From Gammaproteobacteria bacterium 45_16_T64 (GTDB lineage: Bacteria; Pseudomonadota; Gammaproteobacteria; Pseudomonadales; Ketobacteraceae): a stretch of DNA of 60,799 bases. The notes below the pieces were generated by a model. The model did no database searches and was not told where the DNA came from. It saw only the letters and a program-made list of their open reading frames with translations. Position numbers and translations under genes: made by a program. Numbering within the stretch: the first letter of the stretch is position 1; the number at the start of each line of letters is the position of its first letter. This document shows positions 1 through 13,500 of the stretch, piece by piece. The stretch is from NCBI GenBank assembly GCA_002162955.1, contig MABD01000036.1:1-60799 (forward strand), in the 5' to 3' direction.

Positions 1-164
1 GAAAGAAGCTTTAGGCGCTCCACCACCCACTCCCGGCGATGTTCATAACATCTCCCAGACCAATTGTCCTTGCCACACAAGAACGCACGACGGACGCAGC
101 GGGAAACACAATGGTAATAAGGCGTCGCCTCTACACTCACTATATCTTTTCTTGCTCGGGTCAT
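1..164 (-). CDS. REP-associated tyrosine transposase (RAYT, Y1_Tnp family), N-terminal part
   Basis: Reading the minus strand from the ATG at 164 gives an uninterrupted frame to the window edge (54 codons). It begins [19 protein letters not shown], followed by [11 protein letters not shown] and [11 protein letters not shown]. This is the characteristic opening of RAYT proteins, single-strand HUH transposases related to IS200/IS605 TnpA that act on REP sequences. The first HUH-domain strand ([13 protein letters not shown]) is visible. The catalytic HUH pair and tyrosine lie outside the window. The gene is too short here for usual ORF listing. Short inverted repeats of the sort RAYTs associate with lie 117-266 bp upstream, which supports the assignment. 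Confidence 0.88.
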   Translation of the reverse strand, partial: MTRARKDIVSVEATPYYHCVSRCVRRAFLCGKDNWSGRCYEHRREWVVERLKLL

Positions 165-280
165 CCTTAACCTCTCAAAAACCATCAACTGTAATTACAT
201 ACAGCACAAGGAGTTTAAGAGCTTACCAACAAGATTGTCAATAGTTTTGATTAAGGGGAGATTAGAAAAAAGTAAAAAGA

Positions 281-430
281 GGAATGAAGAAGGACAGCCA
301 CAGTATATTCCGATATAAGAAGAATGAAGAAGGACAGTCACCCAATATTCCGATATCGGGAAATACTGGAATATAAAGTGACTGTCCTAGCTATTTAGTC
401 CTAGCTATTCCAATACACAGTGACTGTCCT
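281..430. repeat. Four REP-like repeats in head-to-head pairs beside the RAYT gene
   Basis: Four copies of an approximately 25-bp unit, AGGACAGTCAC followed by a (T)ATATTCC-like tail, occur in 150 bp. Two are direct, with cores at 291-301 (one T-to-C change) and 331-341. Two are inverted, with cores at 378-388 and 420-430. The arrangement can fold into nested hairpins. The last copy supplies the TAG stop of the neighbouring minus-strand ORF. REP-like elements next to a RAYT gene are the expected substrate or resident repeat of that family. Whether they are dispersed in the genome cannot be seen here. Confidence 0.8.
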
Positions 431-878
431 AGTTGTTTATAGCACCTCCATTCACCTCTAAAAATGCAGAACTACCTGGAGCAACTGGTATATCGGAAGC
501 ACCTCTAATCGGAAGATCGGGGCTTATATACAGAGGAAGGCCACCTTCATTAACAAGCGTATCAAATGCTTTTCGCTGCGCTAACCTATCGCCTGCATCA
601 GACATGGCTTGATCCCATTGGGCCTGGCGCTTCCCTAAGATTTGATCGCTCATCACATCGTAATATGCATCACTACTAGACTGGCCAGAATGTAGATAAT
701 TCAGCGCTTCATCGCCTTGCGTAATTGCAGCACCTAATTTCGCTGATTGGTTTTGCGACCACTGCCTTTGCTCTGCAGATTCTCGATTACGCTGCGCTAA
801 CAATTCAGGAGATATTTGCGGCCCGTCATTTGGCCCCATTTGAGGGTAGGAGTTGCCGTTTGTACTATAAAGCCTCAT
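429..878 (-). CDS. Hypothetical soluble protein, last gene of the RHS operon
   Basis: This encodes 149 residues and I do not recognise the family. It has no signal peptide or membrane segment. Residues about 28-100 are Gln/Ala/Asp-rich and predicted helical by eye (LLAQRNRESAEQRQWSQ, QAQWDQAMSDAGDRLAQRK). The C-terminal third is Pro/Gly-richer. The start is supported by GGAG seven bases before the ATG. It lies 64 bp after the four-helix membrane protein gene and is on the same strand as the giant RHS gene, so it is probably co-transcribed. A chaperone, adaptor or second immunity role is possible, but that is guesswork. Its TAG stop lies inside a REP-like repeat, so the C-terminus may have been shaped by repeat insertion. 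Confidence 0.6.
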   Translation of the reverse strand: MRLYSTNGNSYPQMGPNDGPQISPELLAQRNRESAEQRQWSQNQSAKLGAAITQGDEALNYLHSGQSSSDAYYDVMSDQILGKRQAQWDQAMSDAGDRLAQRKAFDTLVNEGGLPLYISPDLPIRGASDIPVAPGSSAFLEVNGGAINN

Positions 879-901
879 TAGATTTCTCCAATAAGGCTTT
901 A
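868..901 (-). promoter_or_regulatory. Hairpin enclosing the ribosome binding site of the 149-residue ORF
   Basis: Arms at 868-879 and 890-901 (TAAAGCCTYATT type, 11 of 12 positions complementary) enclose a 10-base loop. On the minus strand the loop is GGAGAAATCT and holds the Shine-Dalgarno sequence, while the ATG lies in the second arm. It could be a translational control hairpin, or a weak attenuator after the membrane-protein gene. There is no T-run. Confidence 0.4.
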
Positions 902-942
902 TTATGAGGCTGATTTGTACTTCAAGTCACTCTTTATCAAGG

Positions 943-1515
943 CTACTTTATTGCTCTCAAAACGAGCGCAACTAAGTATTTAGATACCATACCTAACACG
1001 CACACAACTAACAGACAAAATACAAAAGCCAGCAAGAACACTCCCTTATTAAGAAAGATTACAACCATCCAACTCAACATCACCAAAAATACCAACCCTA
1101 TGAAGAGCTGACCAATTAGATAGTTAACAGGAAGAACTTCTGATATCTTTATGATCTGCACACCTAAAGGGCGCCTTACTAATTGAACTTGTCGCGCGCC
1201 TTGTAAAAGCCTTCTTTTTTCAAAAAAAGCATATACGCACAAAAAACACGTGATTAAAAAAACGACTATTTCCATAGTTTCCGGGGAACCTTTTAATAAT
1301 AAGCAGAACAGGGGTAGAGACATTACTCCCCCAAATATATGTGTTCTCGCTGTATTAAATCGTTCTTTTGATCCAGTGCTAGGAATATAGCCAAACTTCG
1401 ACAACCCCATTAATTTAAAGACAAGACTGCTGTATCCTAGCTCCTGGCCTACAGCTCGATTAACCTGTTCTCCAAGTAAGCGAGCCTGCTGAACATAATC
1501 AGTCCCCTTAGACAT
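943..1515 (-). CDS. Four-helix inner-membrane protein, candidate immunity protein for the RHS protein
   Basis: This encodes 190 residues. The N-terminal 60 residues are soluble (MSKGTDYVQQARLLGEQVNRA). Two hydrophobic segments follow at about 60-80 and 82-98, then a basic cytosolic-looking loop (EKRRLLQGARQVQLVRRP). Two more hydrophobic segments lie at about 130-155 and 158-187. No signal peptide or enzyme motif is seen. A purine-rich AGGGGG lies about 11 bases before the ATG. The gene begins 40 bp after the stop of the giant RHS gene on the same strand, the usual place for an immunity gene in polymorphic toxin loci. The RHS C-terminus is itself hydrophobic and Gly-rich, so a membrane-acting toxin with a membrane immunity partner is a coherent but unproven reading. 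Confidence 0.65.
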   Translation of the reverse strand: MSKGTDYVQQARLLGEQVNRAVGQELGYSSLVFKLMGLSKFGYIPSTGSKERFNTARTHIFGGVMSLPLFCLLLKGSPETMEIVVFLITCFLCVYAFFEKRRLLQGARQVQLVRRPLGVQIIKISEVLPVNYLIGQLFIGLVFLVMLSWMVVIFLNKGVFLLAFVFCLLVVCVLGMVSKYLVALVLRAIK

Positions 1516-1554
1516 GAATTAAAACACCCCCTTTAATTAACAACAAAGTAACCA

Positions 1555-4500
1555 TCATCTATTTCTCCCCATTTGCCCCCGTGTCGTTGGAGTTTTCGCC
1601 TCAGGGAATAATGTCGTCAACTCTCTGTAACCATCAGTAGTCATATTATTCACCAGTGTCCCTAGAGTCACATTATCTCCATTATAACTAAATACATCGG
1701 CAAATTGGTACGCTATCGTTGTTGCGGCATAACCCACTCCATACCCAACCGGACCAGTTATCCATGAAGCAACGCCACCTCCCAAAGGAGCAGTAAATAC
1801 AGCGGCTCCCAACCCAACGGTATGAGCTGCTGCATGCCCAATAGCTATTTCACTCCCACTCCCTACAACGCGAGTCGCAACATTTAACTCAGTTTCTCTT
1901 GCGCTCAAACCCTGTTCTTGAGAATCCAATAGCTCTTTACCTGCCGTCGACACTACATAAACCCCGTTAACAATATTACCAGCAGTTTTCAACGCGCTCA
2001 ATTGTGGCTGTGCACTTCCAACTATTTTTGAAGTTTGTGTACCTGGTGTTTTCATCGTCTTATCTACTGCAGCAAGACCATCAAAACCATTTAAAGTGAA
2101 TTTCGATGCTACAGAAATTTTATCTGCATAACGAGCTGCTATTCCAGTTGTTTTGGAGAGCACTTTCACTATTTTGTCTCGTGCCAATACTTCATTTATA
2201 ATTGATGCACTTCCATATATTGCACCGAAATCACCTACACCAGTAGGCCCGTCTTTCGGATTTCCCCCCTCATATCCTAGCCCATATAAATCAACTTCGT
2301 TAACGTCAGACCTAAGCACACCAAAAGAAGATCCGTCGTTCTCAGATGGAAGAGCCCTTGATTGGTCGCCAGCCTTTTGCCATTTATCCGACTTTCTATT
2401 TTCTGATCTAGAGGACTTATACTCAAAATCAAATCGAGTACGAGCAATAGTCTCGTCTAACGTACCTCCAAACTTATAGGTGTAATCTAGGTCACTTGAA
2501 CCAAACACGCCTTCCATAGAACGACCGAAATCTTCCATTGATTGCATGCGCTCATTAAATCCAGACAATGGTGAAGTGCTTTTTTGGAAGCCGGTATGTG
2601 CTGGCGAGTTACTGTTTGTACTATTTTTACCAGGCACAACCGGCGTACTAGCCACAATATTTTCTTGTGATTGTACAGCACCTCTACCATCAAATATATG
2701 CCCTAATAAGCCACTAGACTTCTCAGCACCAAATATTCCATCTCTATTCTTTCCATCCGACAAGCCAGGACCCACAATCGAATTTCCAATAGCCTGCCCA
2801 AAAGCATTTGCCAGTATCATTTCACCTGACTGTTTGCCACCTATACCCAGAGTTCTCTTAATCTCACGAGTAAGAAGCCCTTGAGCTGTTCCTACTGCCG
2901 TAGACTGAATAAGACCTCCAACTCCCGAAGTCGTCGAGTTCCCAATGCCATTCTTAACTATAGAAGCCGCTACAGCGCTAGCAGCAACGTTACCCCAGCT
3001 AAATGACACCTCGTTCCCAGCGGCTTTATTTGCCGCGTAATCAACAGCATAGGTAGCAGCCGAACGAACTAGATACTTCGCTGAGTTCATTGCAATTTGA
3101 GAAGCTGACAATGTTTCCTTGGTTCCCGCAGCCACTCCAGCCAATGCTTGTGAAGTACTTAACCCCGCTGTAAAAGCCCCAGTAACAGCACCAACCCCAA
3201 CATCACCCCAGGAGAATTCATCCTGGATACCCAAGGCCATACCAGTTAGTTGGCCCACGATACTGCCTACAGCTCCAGCAACAAAACCAGCAACAATCGC
3301 TGAGCCTAACGACGCTGAGCCGACCGCTAGTCCCGCAGCGAACAGCCCTGAGGCACCCGCCCCAACGGTGACTCCAGTTGTTACTCCCAGAGCTCCTAGG
3401 CCAGCCAACGCTGCCCCAGCCGTAAATATACTTGCCACAATCACCACAATAATGACCAATATTTGCGCCACACCACAACCACCACCACTTTCTTTCGGTG
3501 GCGGTGCTAACGGCATTGTAGGTGTCGTATCACCAATTATTTCAGTCGCGCTATACGGTTTAAACGTTTCGCTAGTGTTATGTATATTGGTGACCTGATT
3601 AGGGATAATCAGCGTCTGACCCGCGGTAAGTGATGCCGCCGCACCAAAACCATTGGCATCCGCTATCAGGTACCATAGTGATGCGTCGCCCCACATCATT
3701 AAGGCAACATTATTCAGTGTTTCACCGTCCTGCTGAACAACGTACGTCCCAGGGGTTGGCGATGGGTAACTTTCATTGATTGGGGTGAAGTTGTAGTCCA
3801 AGTCCGTCGGGGCTTCTTCTCCTTTAGTCGCTACGCCTTTACCGTTGCTGTAATAGTAATATTGGATTTTCCCAAGGTCTGCTTCATTTCCCGTGTGTGA
3901 GTAACGTTTACGTACAATTTGTCCCTGCCCATTCAGGAATAAGTCTCGATCATTTTTATTTTCTTTATGATCTCGGATATTCACCACATTGCCGTTGGCG
4001 TCGTAGTACTGGCTTAATGTTCCTGGCAGGTACCCCGCAGCTGATCGACTGGCTTCTTTACGAATCAACTTATGGCTATCAAAAGCTCCGTAATAATGAT
4101 TGATTGTATCGGTGTTACCACCCGAATTGGTTACCTGCTGTTGCAACTCACCAAAGTGGGTGTATTTCATTTCTACGGTGTACTTGGCATTTGATAGGCC
4201 TTCTATTTCCCCTTTAGCTGAAACATGCTCCCAAAGACTACCCTCAAGGCCGTTTGGATCGTGGCTGGCTTGAGTGGCCATTTTTCCGTTGCTGTAATAT
4301 TCATAGGCCATCAACTCCCTTGCTGACCCTTGTTCTGGCTCAGCGTCATTTGGGTTGTAATAATAGTTCAGCTGATAAACGGCTCGGCCCATACGATCAT
4401 AATATTTTTGGTTCACAAATTGCTGGTTTGCACCGGTTCCTGCATCCCCTGCTTGTGTTGCGACGTGGCGATTATCCGCATCGTATTGATAGAACTCAGT

Positions 4501-7500
4501 ACTGTTATTACGCTCTGCTGTTATTCGATTGCCCGCTAAGTCATAGGTAATGATTGAGCTATCGTCCTGGCTAGTATTTTTACCTAATGTATAAACACCT
4601 TCACCGTCATCAACAGCACTTCCTTTCGCTACACGCAGTCGATCCATTTTGTCATAGCTATACCAAAGAGCCGTATCAGCATCATCTTCTTTGCCTGCTT
4701 CATAAACTCGGATACGGTTACCCATTGCATCGTATTCGTACTGAACGTTAATACCGTATTGATCCATTCCGGCACTTGTTGAAACGACATTAGTAACTCG
4801 ACCTAAATCATCATAGTAAGTTCGCGTGTTACCAATGGCGTCATTTTTAACATCACGATAGTTCGTTTCTGTAAAAGTATAACTCGTTTTGGCATACTCA
4901 TATTTTCCAACCTCATTTGCGACCCACGCCATCCCGAACCGCGTCACTGTATCTTCGTATGCCCCTAACTCATATATCTTGCCTGTAAAGGTCTCGTTGG
5001 TTTGACGCCCCAGTACATCATATTCAAAGCTAGTCTCTAAATTAGTACCAATATCATTACGTGTTTTCATTTGACCATTGATCAAATAGTCAAATCGTAT
5101 ATCTTGTTTCTCTACCTCGTACTTATACACATTATTAGCACCCACAAAGAAACGATCATCCGTTTGGTACTGGTGACGTAACTGCCCTGCTTGATCGTAA
5201 TCAAAATAGGTAGTGATACCACCCAAATCAACCATCTCTTTCTTTCGACCAAAGTAGTCATTGGTGGTACGAGAATAACCACCACCCAGCAACCAGCTCC
5301 CTGCTTTATTACCCTGCTCGTCAAAATAGAATTTGGTTTTGCTAACCTCACCTATCCCGGCCTCAGCATCACCCACAACCGTTCGAACAACATTACCCAA
5401 TCCATCAAAGGTATTTTTCGTTGTCTGCCATGTGTTTGTCTCGCCATTATCAATGCTTAAAATCAGCTGCTTCATTTCGACCTGATTGCCAGCCTCATCA
5501 TAGGCGTAAGCCGTTTCACCACCGCTCGCGGTATAGTGATTGGTCATTTGGCCTGCTTGGTCATAACGATAATAATGACTATGGCCTAACGCATTGGTTG
5601 CTTCTCTTCGCTGGCCTAACGCATCATAACCGTTATGCAAAACGCCACCATCTGCTGCGACTTGCTTCGCTGCTAGCCCTTTGTTGTTAAAGCCCGTAGC
5701 CTTACGGTGATTGTTCGCGTCAACGGTACCGATGGTTCTGCCTTGTCGATCAAGGTAGTAGTGAGTATCTATGGTTAATGCATCGAGTTTTTGCAGTTTG
5801 TTATCGGTTTCATCACCAACCTGCTGCCAACCAGCAATAGTATCTCCAACCAATTTTTGTTCGTAGATCACTTTATTTTGATCGTTATAATGGTAGAGCG
5901 TTGTATTTTCTGCGGCATCCGTAGAGGTTAACACGTTGCCCCAGCGATCATAGGTCTGGTCGGTTGTCGGGTTAAAGGTTACCGGCGTCAATGGGTCCCC
6001 AGAAATAAACGCGGGGTATGCAACATGAGTGGTACGGCCCATAGAGTCGTATTCGTAGCGTGTCTTACGCAATAGATTGTCCGCTGTCGCGAATGTCTGC
6101 GCGTAGGATAACCCACCAATATCGGTATCCGTGGCTGCACCGTCTTGATATAACATGCCGCTATCGGATATTTCTTGGACCATATTGCCCAGTCGATCAT
6201 AATAATAAGCCCGATCAACACCCGTATCTTGGTTAGTTTGAATTAACTGGCCAAGGTTGTTGTATTGGAAGTACTCCTGCAAGGAGGCTTCAGTTACGGG
6301 AGCTTCCGCATCATTCCCAAGGTAGGCGCTATTGACATGACCTTTCGCAATCATTTCACCAAAGCTGTTATAACGCATTTCAGTGACTGATAACTGTTGC
6401 TCATCCACTGCGGTGCCAAGAAGTTTATCTCCACTTAGCTGACGAAACTCCTCATCCATTTGTGGACGTAATTCAACCGCGTGAGTTTGTTGACCAACAT
6501 TATCGTAGCGGAACACTTGCCCCTGAACTTGTCTACGCAATTGTCCAAACTCATCGGTTGTGGTGGTGGTTAGCCACTCTTTGCGCAACTTTCCTGCTTC
6601 GTCATATGCAAAGAAGGTATTATTTTGTTCTCCATTAATGTGCTGAGTCATATTGCCGGCTTGATCATAGCGCCAGCGGCTTATTTGATCCTTATTAACA
6701 TCAGTATTTCCGACCACATCTCCATTTGCGAGCATCTCCCGATTCGCACCGCCACTGTAACGGGTTTCCTGAAGACGGTTTCCTACCGCGTCATACGCAA
6801 ACGCCGTTAATGGTGAAACGATTTGACCGGTACCCGCGTCAATTTGTGATTGGCTATCCACACCATCGCCAATTGTCATCATTGCGGAGTCAGCTGCTTC
6901 ACCTAACTCACTGGGAATTAACGTAAGTGCGCTTCCCACCGCATCACTCGTGACGTTGTTGGCTCCATCAAACAACTGGAACTGATAAATGCCTGCAGGG
7001 ATTCCATCACGCCCACCCCAATATAGGCCGTCAGCTACACGCTCTACTTCAACCTCTTTCCATAATGGCTGATAACGGTTAATAATCACGCCATCTTGAG
7101 TTTCTATTGAATCTTCTAATGCGGATTGAGGCACGCGATAACGTAACGTTAGTGATTGAGGATTCTCTGGTAGATTAACGTTAAGTAATTCAATACGATT
7201 CACACTCGCATCACCGCTGCCAGACGAATTAGCGTTCTCACGTTGAGTATCAATGACTTTAAGCTTAGTATTTCCGACCTGCTTCCATACGGTAACACCA
7301 ATTACGCCTTCAATTTTTGCACTACGGCCTTTAGAGGTTTTATCATGCGTATTGGTAAAGCTTAAGCCCTTCTGAGTATACGTTACCCGGCCATTGCCAT
7401 GCCCCGGTGCTGACACCGTACCGGTAATACCTCCAGGCACTACCCAACCAAAACCACCTCCGACATTCACCTGCTCTGACGTAATGGTTTTAGTGTGTCT

Positions 7501-10500
7501 ATCCCCATGAGCATTACTGGTTTCAATCGTAATGCTCCAGCTTACATCGCCGCCACCCAGTTGCTGAGTGGACGACCAATCGACAGAAAATGAATTATTG
7601 TGACGCCATTTATCTTTTTTATGGTCATACCACATTTGGCTTTTAACATCGCTATCAACACTGTAGTTCGAATTCAACAAGGAGAACGATGCTTGAGTTA
7701 CGTCATTCGCCTGAGTGATTTGATAATTACCTTGCGTTAACACTTCATTGGTTGTGATGTCTTCTACTACAAACTGATACCCGCCACGCGCTAGCATATC
7801 TGCTGCAGCGCTGGTTACGGTATAGATGTGATATGAACCCGTACTGTCAAGAAGAATATCAGGCACTTCACTGCCATTTATTGTTAACCGTAAGTTCTCT
7901 CCTGTAACAGGGGTCACTACGTGTATTTCAACGTGGCCATCGCTTTGCTCTACCCAACTTGTCGTATTATCCGGTGAATTCATGTTTCCGGTAATAATGT
8001 CAATTTCACCACGAGAAACGCCGTAACGCTCTTCATCACCCATTCGGAAATAATTCACTCGATATTCATAACGATTAGTATCCAATCCACCAACTGCTAC
8101 CGATGTGGTTACTGCATTAACTGTGGCAATTGACTTACTCCAAATCGATTCTCCAACAACACGGTACTGAAACTCCACGTTACCGGCATCAATACCTGCC
8201 AATTGGGGGCTACGCCATCTTAGCTCTGCCGAGCCTTTACCTTTATCGATATGTGTAATCACTAATTGTTCTGACGAGTCCTGAGTGGACGAAATCATTC
8301 CCGGCTCTACTATTGCCGTGACGCGGCCCAATACATCGTAAAACGTTTGCGTTGTTAGTTTGGTATCAACGGTGCCATCTTTGGTAGTGGACAGTTCAAC
8401 AACGTTACCCAACACATCATAGGTCGTTTCACTCAGTAATACTTCCTCTGCATAGGTTCGGGTTAACTCGCTACTAACCGCATTATTCATGGGGTCTGTA
8501 AACTCGACCTGGTCGACAAAGGTGTGGCGTTGCGCTTCTGACGTCCGGCGATTTAATACGTCATAAGTGTAATGATATTCCCTGTCATAACCGATAGCGC
8601 TATTTAGCACATCATTTACAGCGTCAATTTCAGCTGCACTCGCGGTGGTCAAACTTTGTTTCGAAAAATCACCTGCAACAAAATCAGCCACACTGCCGTC
8701 GTATTGATTAGCATACTCAGTGCGTCCGGTTTGATTCCCTTCACTGTCATAACTCACGGACGTTAGGTAGTTCTCTGAATCTAAGGTGGCTATACGACGC
8801 CCTGCTTGGTCATACAAATGGAAAGTACTAACCGCTGCGTTATTCCCATCCAAACGCCACTCGCGAACAATCTGACCAAAATCATCATAATCTGTACCAC
8901 TCACCGTCGATAGGTCTGATAGACCATTGTCCATCCCATTGGCAAGCATCGCGACACTTCCCTGCACAACCGTTGTTTGGCGATTAAGGGCGTCGTAACT
9001 GTTGGTAATGGTTCGGTCATTAACGCCGTCAACCGACAGTTGCGCTTCTAAGGCAGATAACGTCATACCAAAGCGCCCATTGGTTGGCACACGTAACATA
9101 TCAACCGCATCAATATTCAACGCATTCGCATAACGCGTTAAGGTTTCAACATTGTTAAAGGCGTCATAGGTGTAACCCGTCACATAATGTTCGCCGTCAA
9201 CTTCATAGGCTAAACGATTACCCGTATCATAGACTTTGAAGGTATCTACGCCACGCGTATCCAGGTGCGCCGTTTCGTTACCTAAACTATCAAAGTAGGT
9301 CGTTTCGGTTGGTGTACGTGTCACTTGCAACCGTGCTTCGTTGGAATAATCTTGTGTCGCGCGTGTATCCGACACCTCATCATAAATACCCACGGTAGGA
9401 TGAATGGTGGTGGTCTGCCGGCCTAAATCATCGTACACAAAGCCCGTGACCCGCTCACCCAAGGTACCCTTACCCTCAACCATACGTGTAACATTACCCA
9501 AGCTATCGTATTCATACTCAGTAATAACCGGTTGTTGTGTATCGACGGAGCGTGTTGTTTCCGCCCATTCAGCCCAACGCACATCATCAACGAGGTTATC
9601 CATTTGATGAAGAATAATCGCTTGATCACTTTCACCTGCGACAGCCAATCGAATACCTGTCGAAGCCGTCGATTTAACATTTATGGATTGATCAACATCC
9701 CAGTCCGTTTGGACGCTAACAGAACCGACTTCATTACGCGTACTGCCATTAACGGTATACACCGTTGCAGTTAAAGTAGATGTTTCTTCACCGGAATAAG
9801 CACGCGCAAGGTGGAAACGAAATACATACGTTTTGCTCTTATCTAAAACGAGCTCATTATCACTGGCATCTTTTAAGGTACTTGTGATTTCTGAATTGCC
9901 GAAAACGTGAGTGACTTTAATAGTGGTTTCACTCAGCTCAAGTTCGACACCCCGATTACCACCAAGATCATTCGCCCCTGCATAATAAATAACAGGATTG
10001 GTTGCTAGTACATCCCCACTGAAACTTAGGGTAGTCTCCCAAATGTTATCCGATGCATCATTAAGTACCATTTCTGCAGTAGCAGCGATAGCATCCGTAT
10101 TTTGCAAACGTAACCCATCGCCGGATGTATTCGGTATTGCCGTTAATGCACCATCAACAACCAGATCACCATTACCATCGGCAAAGTTCTCGGTGCTTAA
10201 CACACCGACCAACTCCGTTTGTGCTACCTCTGGGGTGATCTTCTGAATAAGGCGATTGGCGGCATCATACACAGAGACCCACGTGTCTCCTTTCTTATTA
10301 ATTAGCGCCGTTCGATTCCCTGCGGCATCGTATTCGTAACGTTCTCTATCCGTCGGATGGTTGCTCTTACTATTCGCCTCCTCATCAATAACCGCGATAA
10401 CACGCCCTGCGTTATCGTACTCTGTGCTGGTTTGACGCAAGCTATTTACAAAATTAGTATTGGTTGTGCTGACATTACCTTTACTGATGTTATCTACCGC

Positions 10501-13500
10501 CAGATACCAATCTTGAACTGTTTTCTGTAAGTCACTACTCCATACATTCAATTTCAATGTCGCCGATGCTAATGTTGCCTCTTCTAGCTCAACCAATGAC
10601 ATACTATTAAGCGCATCGGTAATCTTCACTAAATTGGTATTAAAAGCACTGCTGGATAAGTTATTTAAGGGTTCATTGTTGGGATTAAGTGCATCACCCG
10701 CAAACAATAACTCTAGCGCATGGTGAACCGTATAGCGTCGACTATGAACCATTCTCCCTGCCGCATCGTATTCACTTTCACTCATATACCCCAAACTATT
10801 TAATTGGGTTTTCTGACGCCCTAATGCGTCATAAGTGAACCAAGTGTATCGGTTGGTTGTAATTTCCCCTGTATTTTGTACTTCGGCCCGGATTTGTGAT
10901 GCGATGTCATCAATACGCTGCGCTTTGATAAACGCTTCAATACTTGCTTCAGTAGCACCGCCCGTATAATCACTTAGCGCATCATCATATTGCACTTGTA
11001 ACACCAAACGCCCCGCTCGGTCGTATTGGCTCTCAGTGACCTGACCCAATGCGTTAACCTGAATCCAGGCACGGCCCAACACATCATACATCGTCTGTTG
11101 CTCATGAGAGCTACCAACGGGCGCTTGTGCATCAAAAATTGCATTATCAACCAAGGTAACAGCATCATTGCCATTATGGGTGTCCGCTATTAGTTGATTC
11201 TCAAGTCCAGTATCAATCGCATACTGTACCGTCTGTACAACTCGGTCCACAGGGTCGTAAATGTTCTTGCTAATAAGTCCCAATGCATCAATGGTATAAA
11301 TTAAACGCCCAGCATCATCATAGACTCGCTGGCTTGTGGGGTGATCAGCCATAATATCCGCTTGGCTAACTGCACTTCCCCCAGCACCCTCTCCTAACCC
11401 AAGGCGAGCCATCACCTCATCACTATTGGCACCACCTGCTAACAAATAGGTGTTAATAGGAGCAGCATATTGCCGAACACCTACAACTTGATGCTGTGCA
11501 TTGTAAATAGTTTCACTAACATCACCTTCTGCACTAACGCGGAATATTTCTCGGTCTGCCGCATCATAATAGAATAGCGTTCGGGCATCATTTGCTGCGA
11601 TAGAAACGACAACATTGTTATTAGCATCATATTGGTACCGCGTTGTTAGATCCAAACCTTGATATAGCGTTTGCCCAGTTTCATCATCAGTAAAACTACT
11701 ATCAACGATTTCTGCAACACGCCGACCCAAGGTATCGTATTCATAACGGGTACTAGATAATGGCGCGGAGTATATACGCACCAAATTGTCGTTATCATCC
11801 GTATCGTATTGTACGTTTGGCACACCACCGGTGCTAACGGTAAGTCGGTTACCTAAGTCATCATAAGTAAAACTGGTAACGACATCATTTTTCCCTTCAA
11901 GATCCATATCGTTATCAGGAATAGTGCCTTTCACAGTAATGTGTGAAACACGTCCCGCCACATCGTATTCCGTTGTGGTGATAATGGCATTGTTGGGATT
12001 TGCTTCAGTAACCTCTCCCGGTGTACCTAACCATTGGATATCCGATACCTGACGACCTTGTGCGTCATATTGATAATCGGTTACCAAATTAAGACCGACA
12101 TGGTTGCTTGCACCTTCTTCGGTGTAATCAACCGTTTTGCGAATAAGTCGCTGTGCGGCATCATAGGTAAAATGCACCTTAGTACCTTTCACATCTTCCG
12201 ATATTTTTAGCAAGCCGGATTGGTAGTACTCGTTAACAGAGTCCGCTTGTTGCTTAGCGTCGGCATTTACCGCGTCGATGTAACCTTGAATAGTACTCTC
12301 TGAAAATGAAGCAAGATCTCTCAGTGCTTCAGTGTTGTTATACACTGCCGTCAACTGCCCCTGATCGTTATAGTCATAGATTGTACGATCACCGTTGGCT
12401 TGTTCCACTAAACGGGTTTCACCAAAACGATTAGAGATTGTTGTTTCCGTCAAGGTGTCTGTACCAGTATTGATTTTTATGGCAACGTTACGATTGACGT
12501 CGTCATAAATATATTGCGTCGTTCCAACACCATCTTGTAACGTTAATACACGACCTAGTGCATCGTAGGTGGTATCACGCTGGCTAAGTATGTCACCGTC
12601 TTTATTGAATTGTAGCACCTGCGTTTGGCGACCAACTTTATCCAATTCAATGTTTAGATGGTTATTATTACCATCAAATTGATCCGTAATACGACCAAAA
12701 GCATCATAGACGATACTGGCGTTACGACGAACACCTAGCGCATCATCAGAAGTGCTGACAACACGGCCTCGTTTATCATAGAAGGTTTCATTGATAATCG
12801 TTTGGCCATCTAGATCACCACCTTTCGCATCACGAATGGTACGAGTACGCTCAGAAAAGGCGTTATATTCAAAACGTTGTTGATTACCCAATGCATCCGC
12901 AAGCAGGCGCACGGAACCACGACGATCATATCGTATATGATTTCGATTATCGCTTTCAGTCCGAAAGCTTCGGAAGTATTGCAATAACAACGCACTGGTT
13001 ATGCCACCTTGCAATAGACTGGTATCTATCACATCACTTCTGATGTGCGCAGCGTAGGTTTGTGAACCAATAACTTCACCAAAACTGTTATACAGTGTTT
13101 CAGCGAGTTCATCATTGTTATTTAAGCTAAAGGTTAAACGGCCATTGGCATCGTAGAAGAATCGCGTTGTACGTGCATTATTGTTAATGGACTCATCCGC
13201 GGATGCCGTTGTTGTACTAATACGTAAACCATTAAGGTCATAAGCATGAGTAACCACTTGGTCGCCATTGGTTTCGCTCGTGACTCGACCTTTTACGTCG
13301 TACCCTTGAGAAGCTGTTCGGCTATTACTCACGGCATTGTCGTAATTAACAATAGTGGATACCACACGCCCCATATTATCGTAATTAAATTGGCTAATGG
13401 TGTCATCAACGGCGGTGGTCTGATTAACCTCACCACGTAGCGTGTAATTAACCTGGGTTAACTGATCTACGCTTGCCCCCGTTGCCGCAGGTTTGAAGAT

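Noticed and set aside
3119-3598. Pro/Ala/Thr-rich frame on the plus strand within the RHS gene
   Set aside because: It is the antisense of the Gly/Ala-rich hydrophobic segment of the RHS protein. No ribosome site or family match is seen, and the composition follows from the opposite strand.
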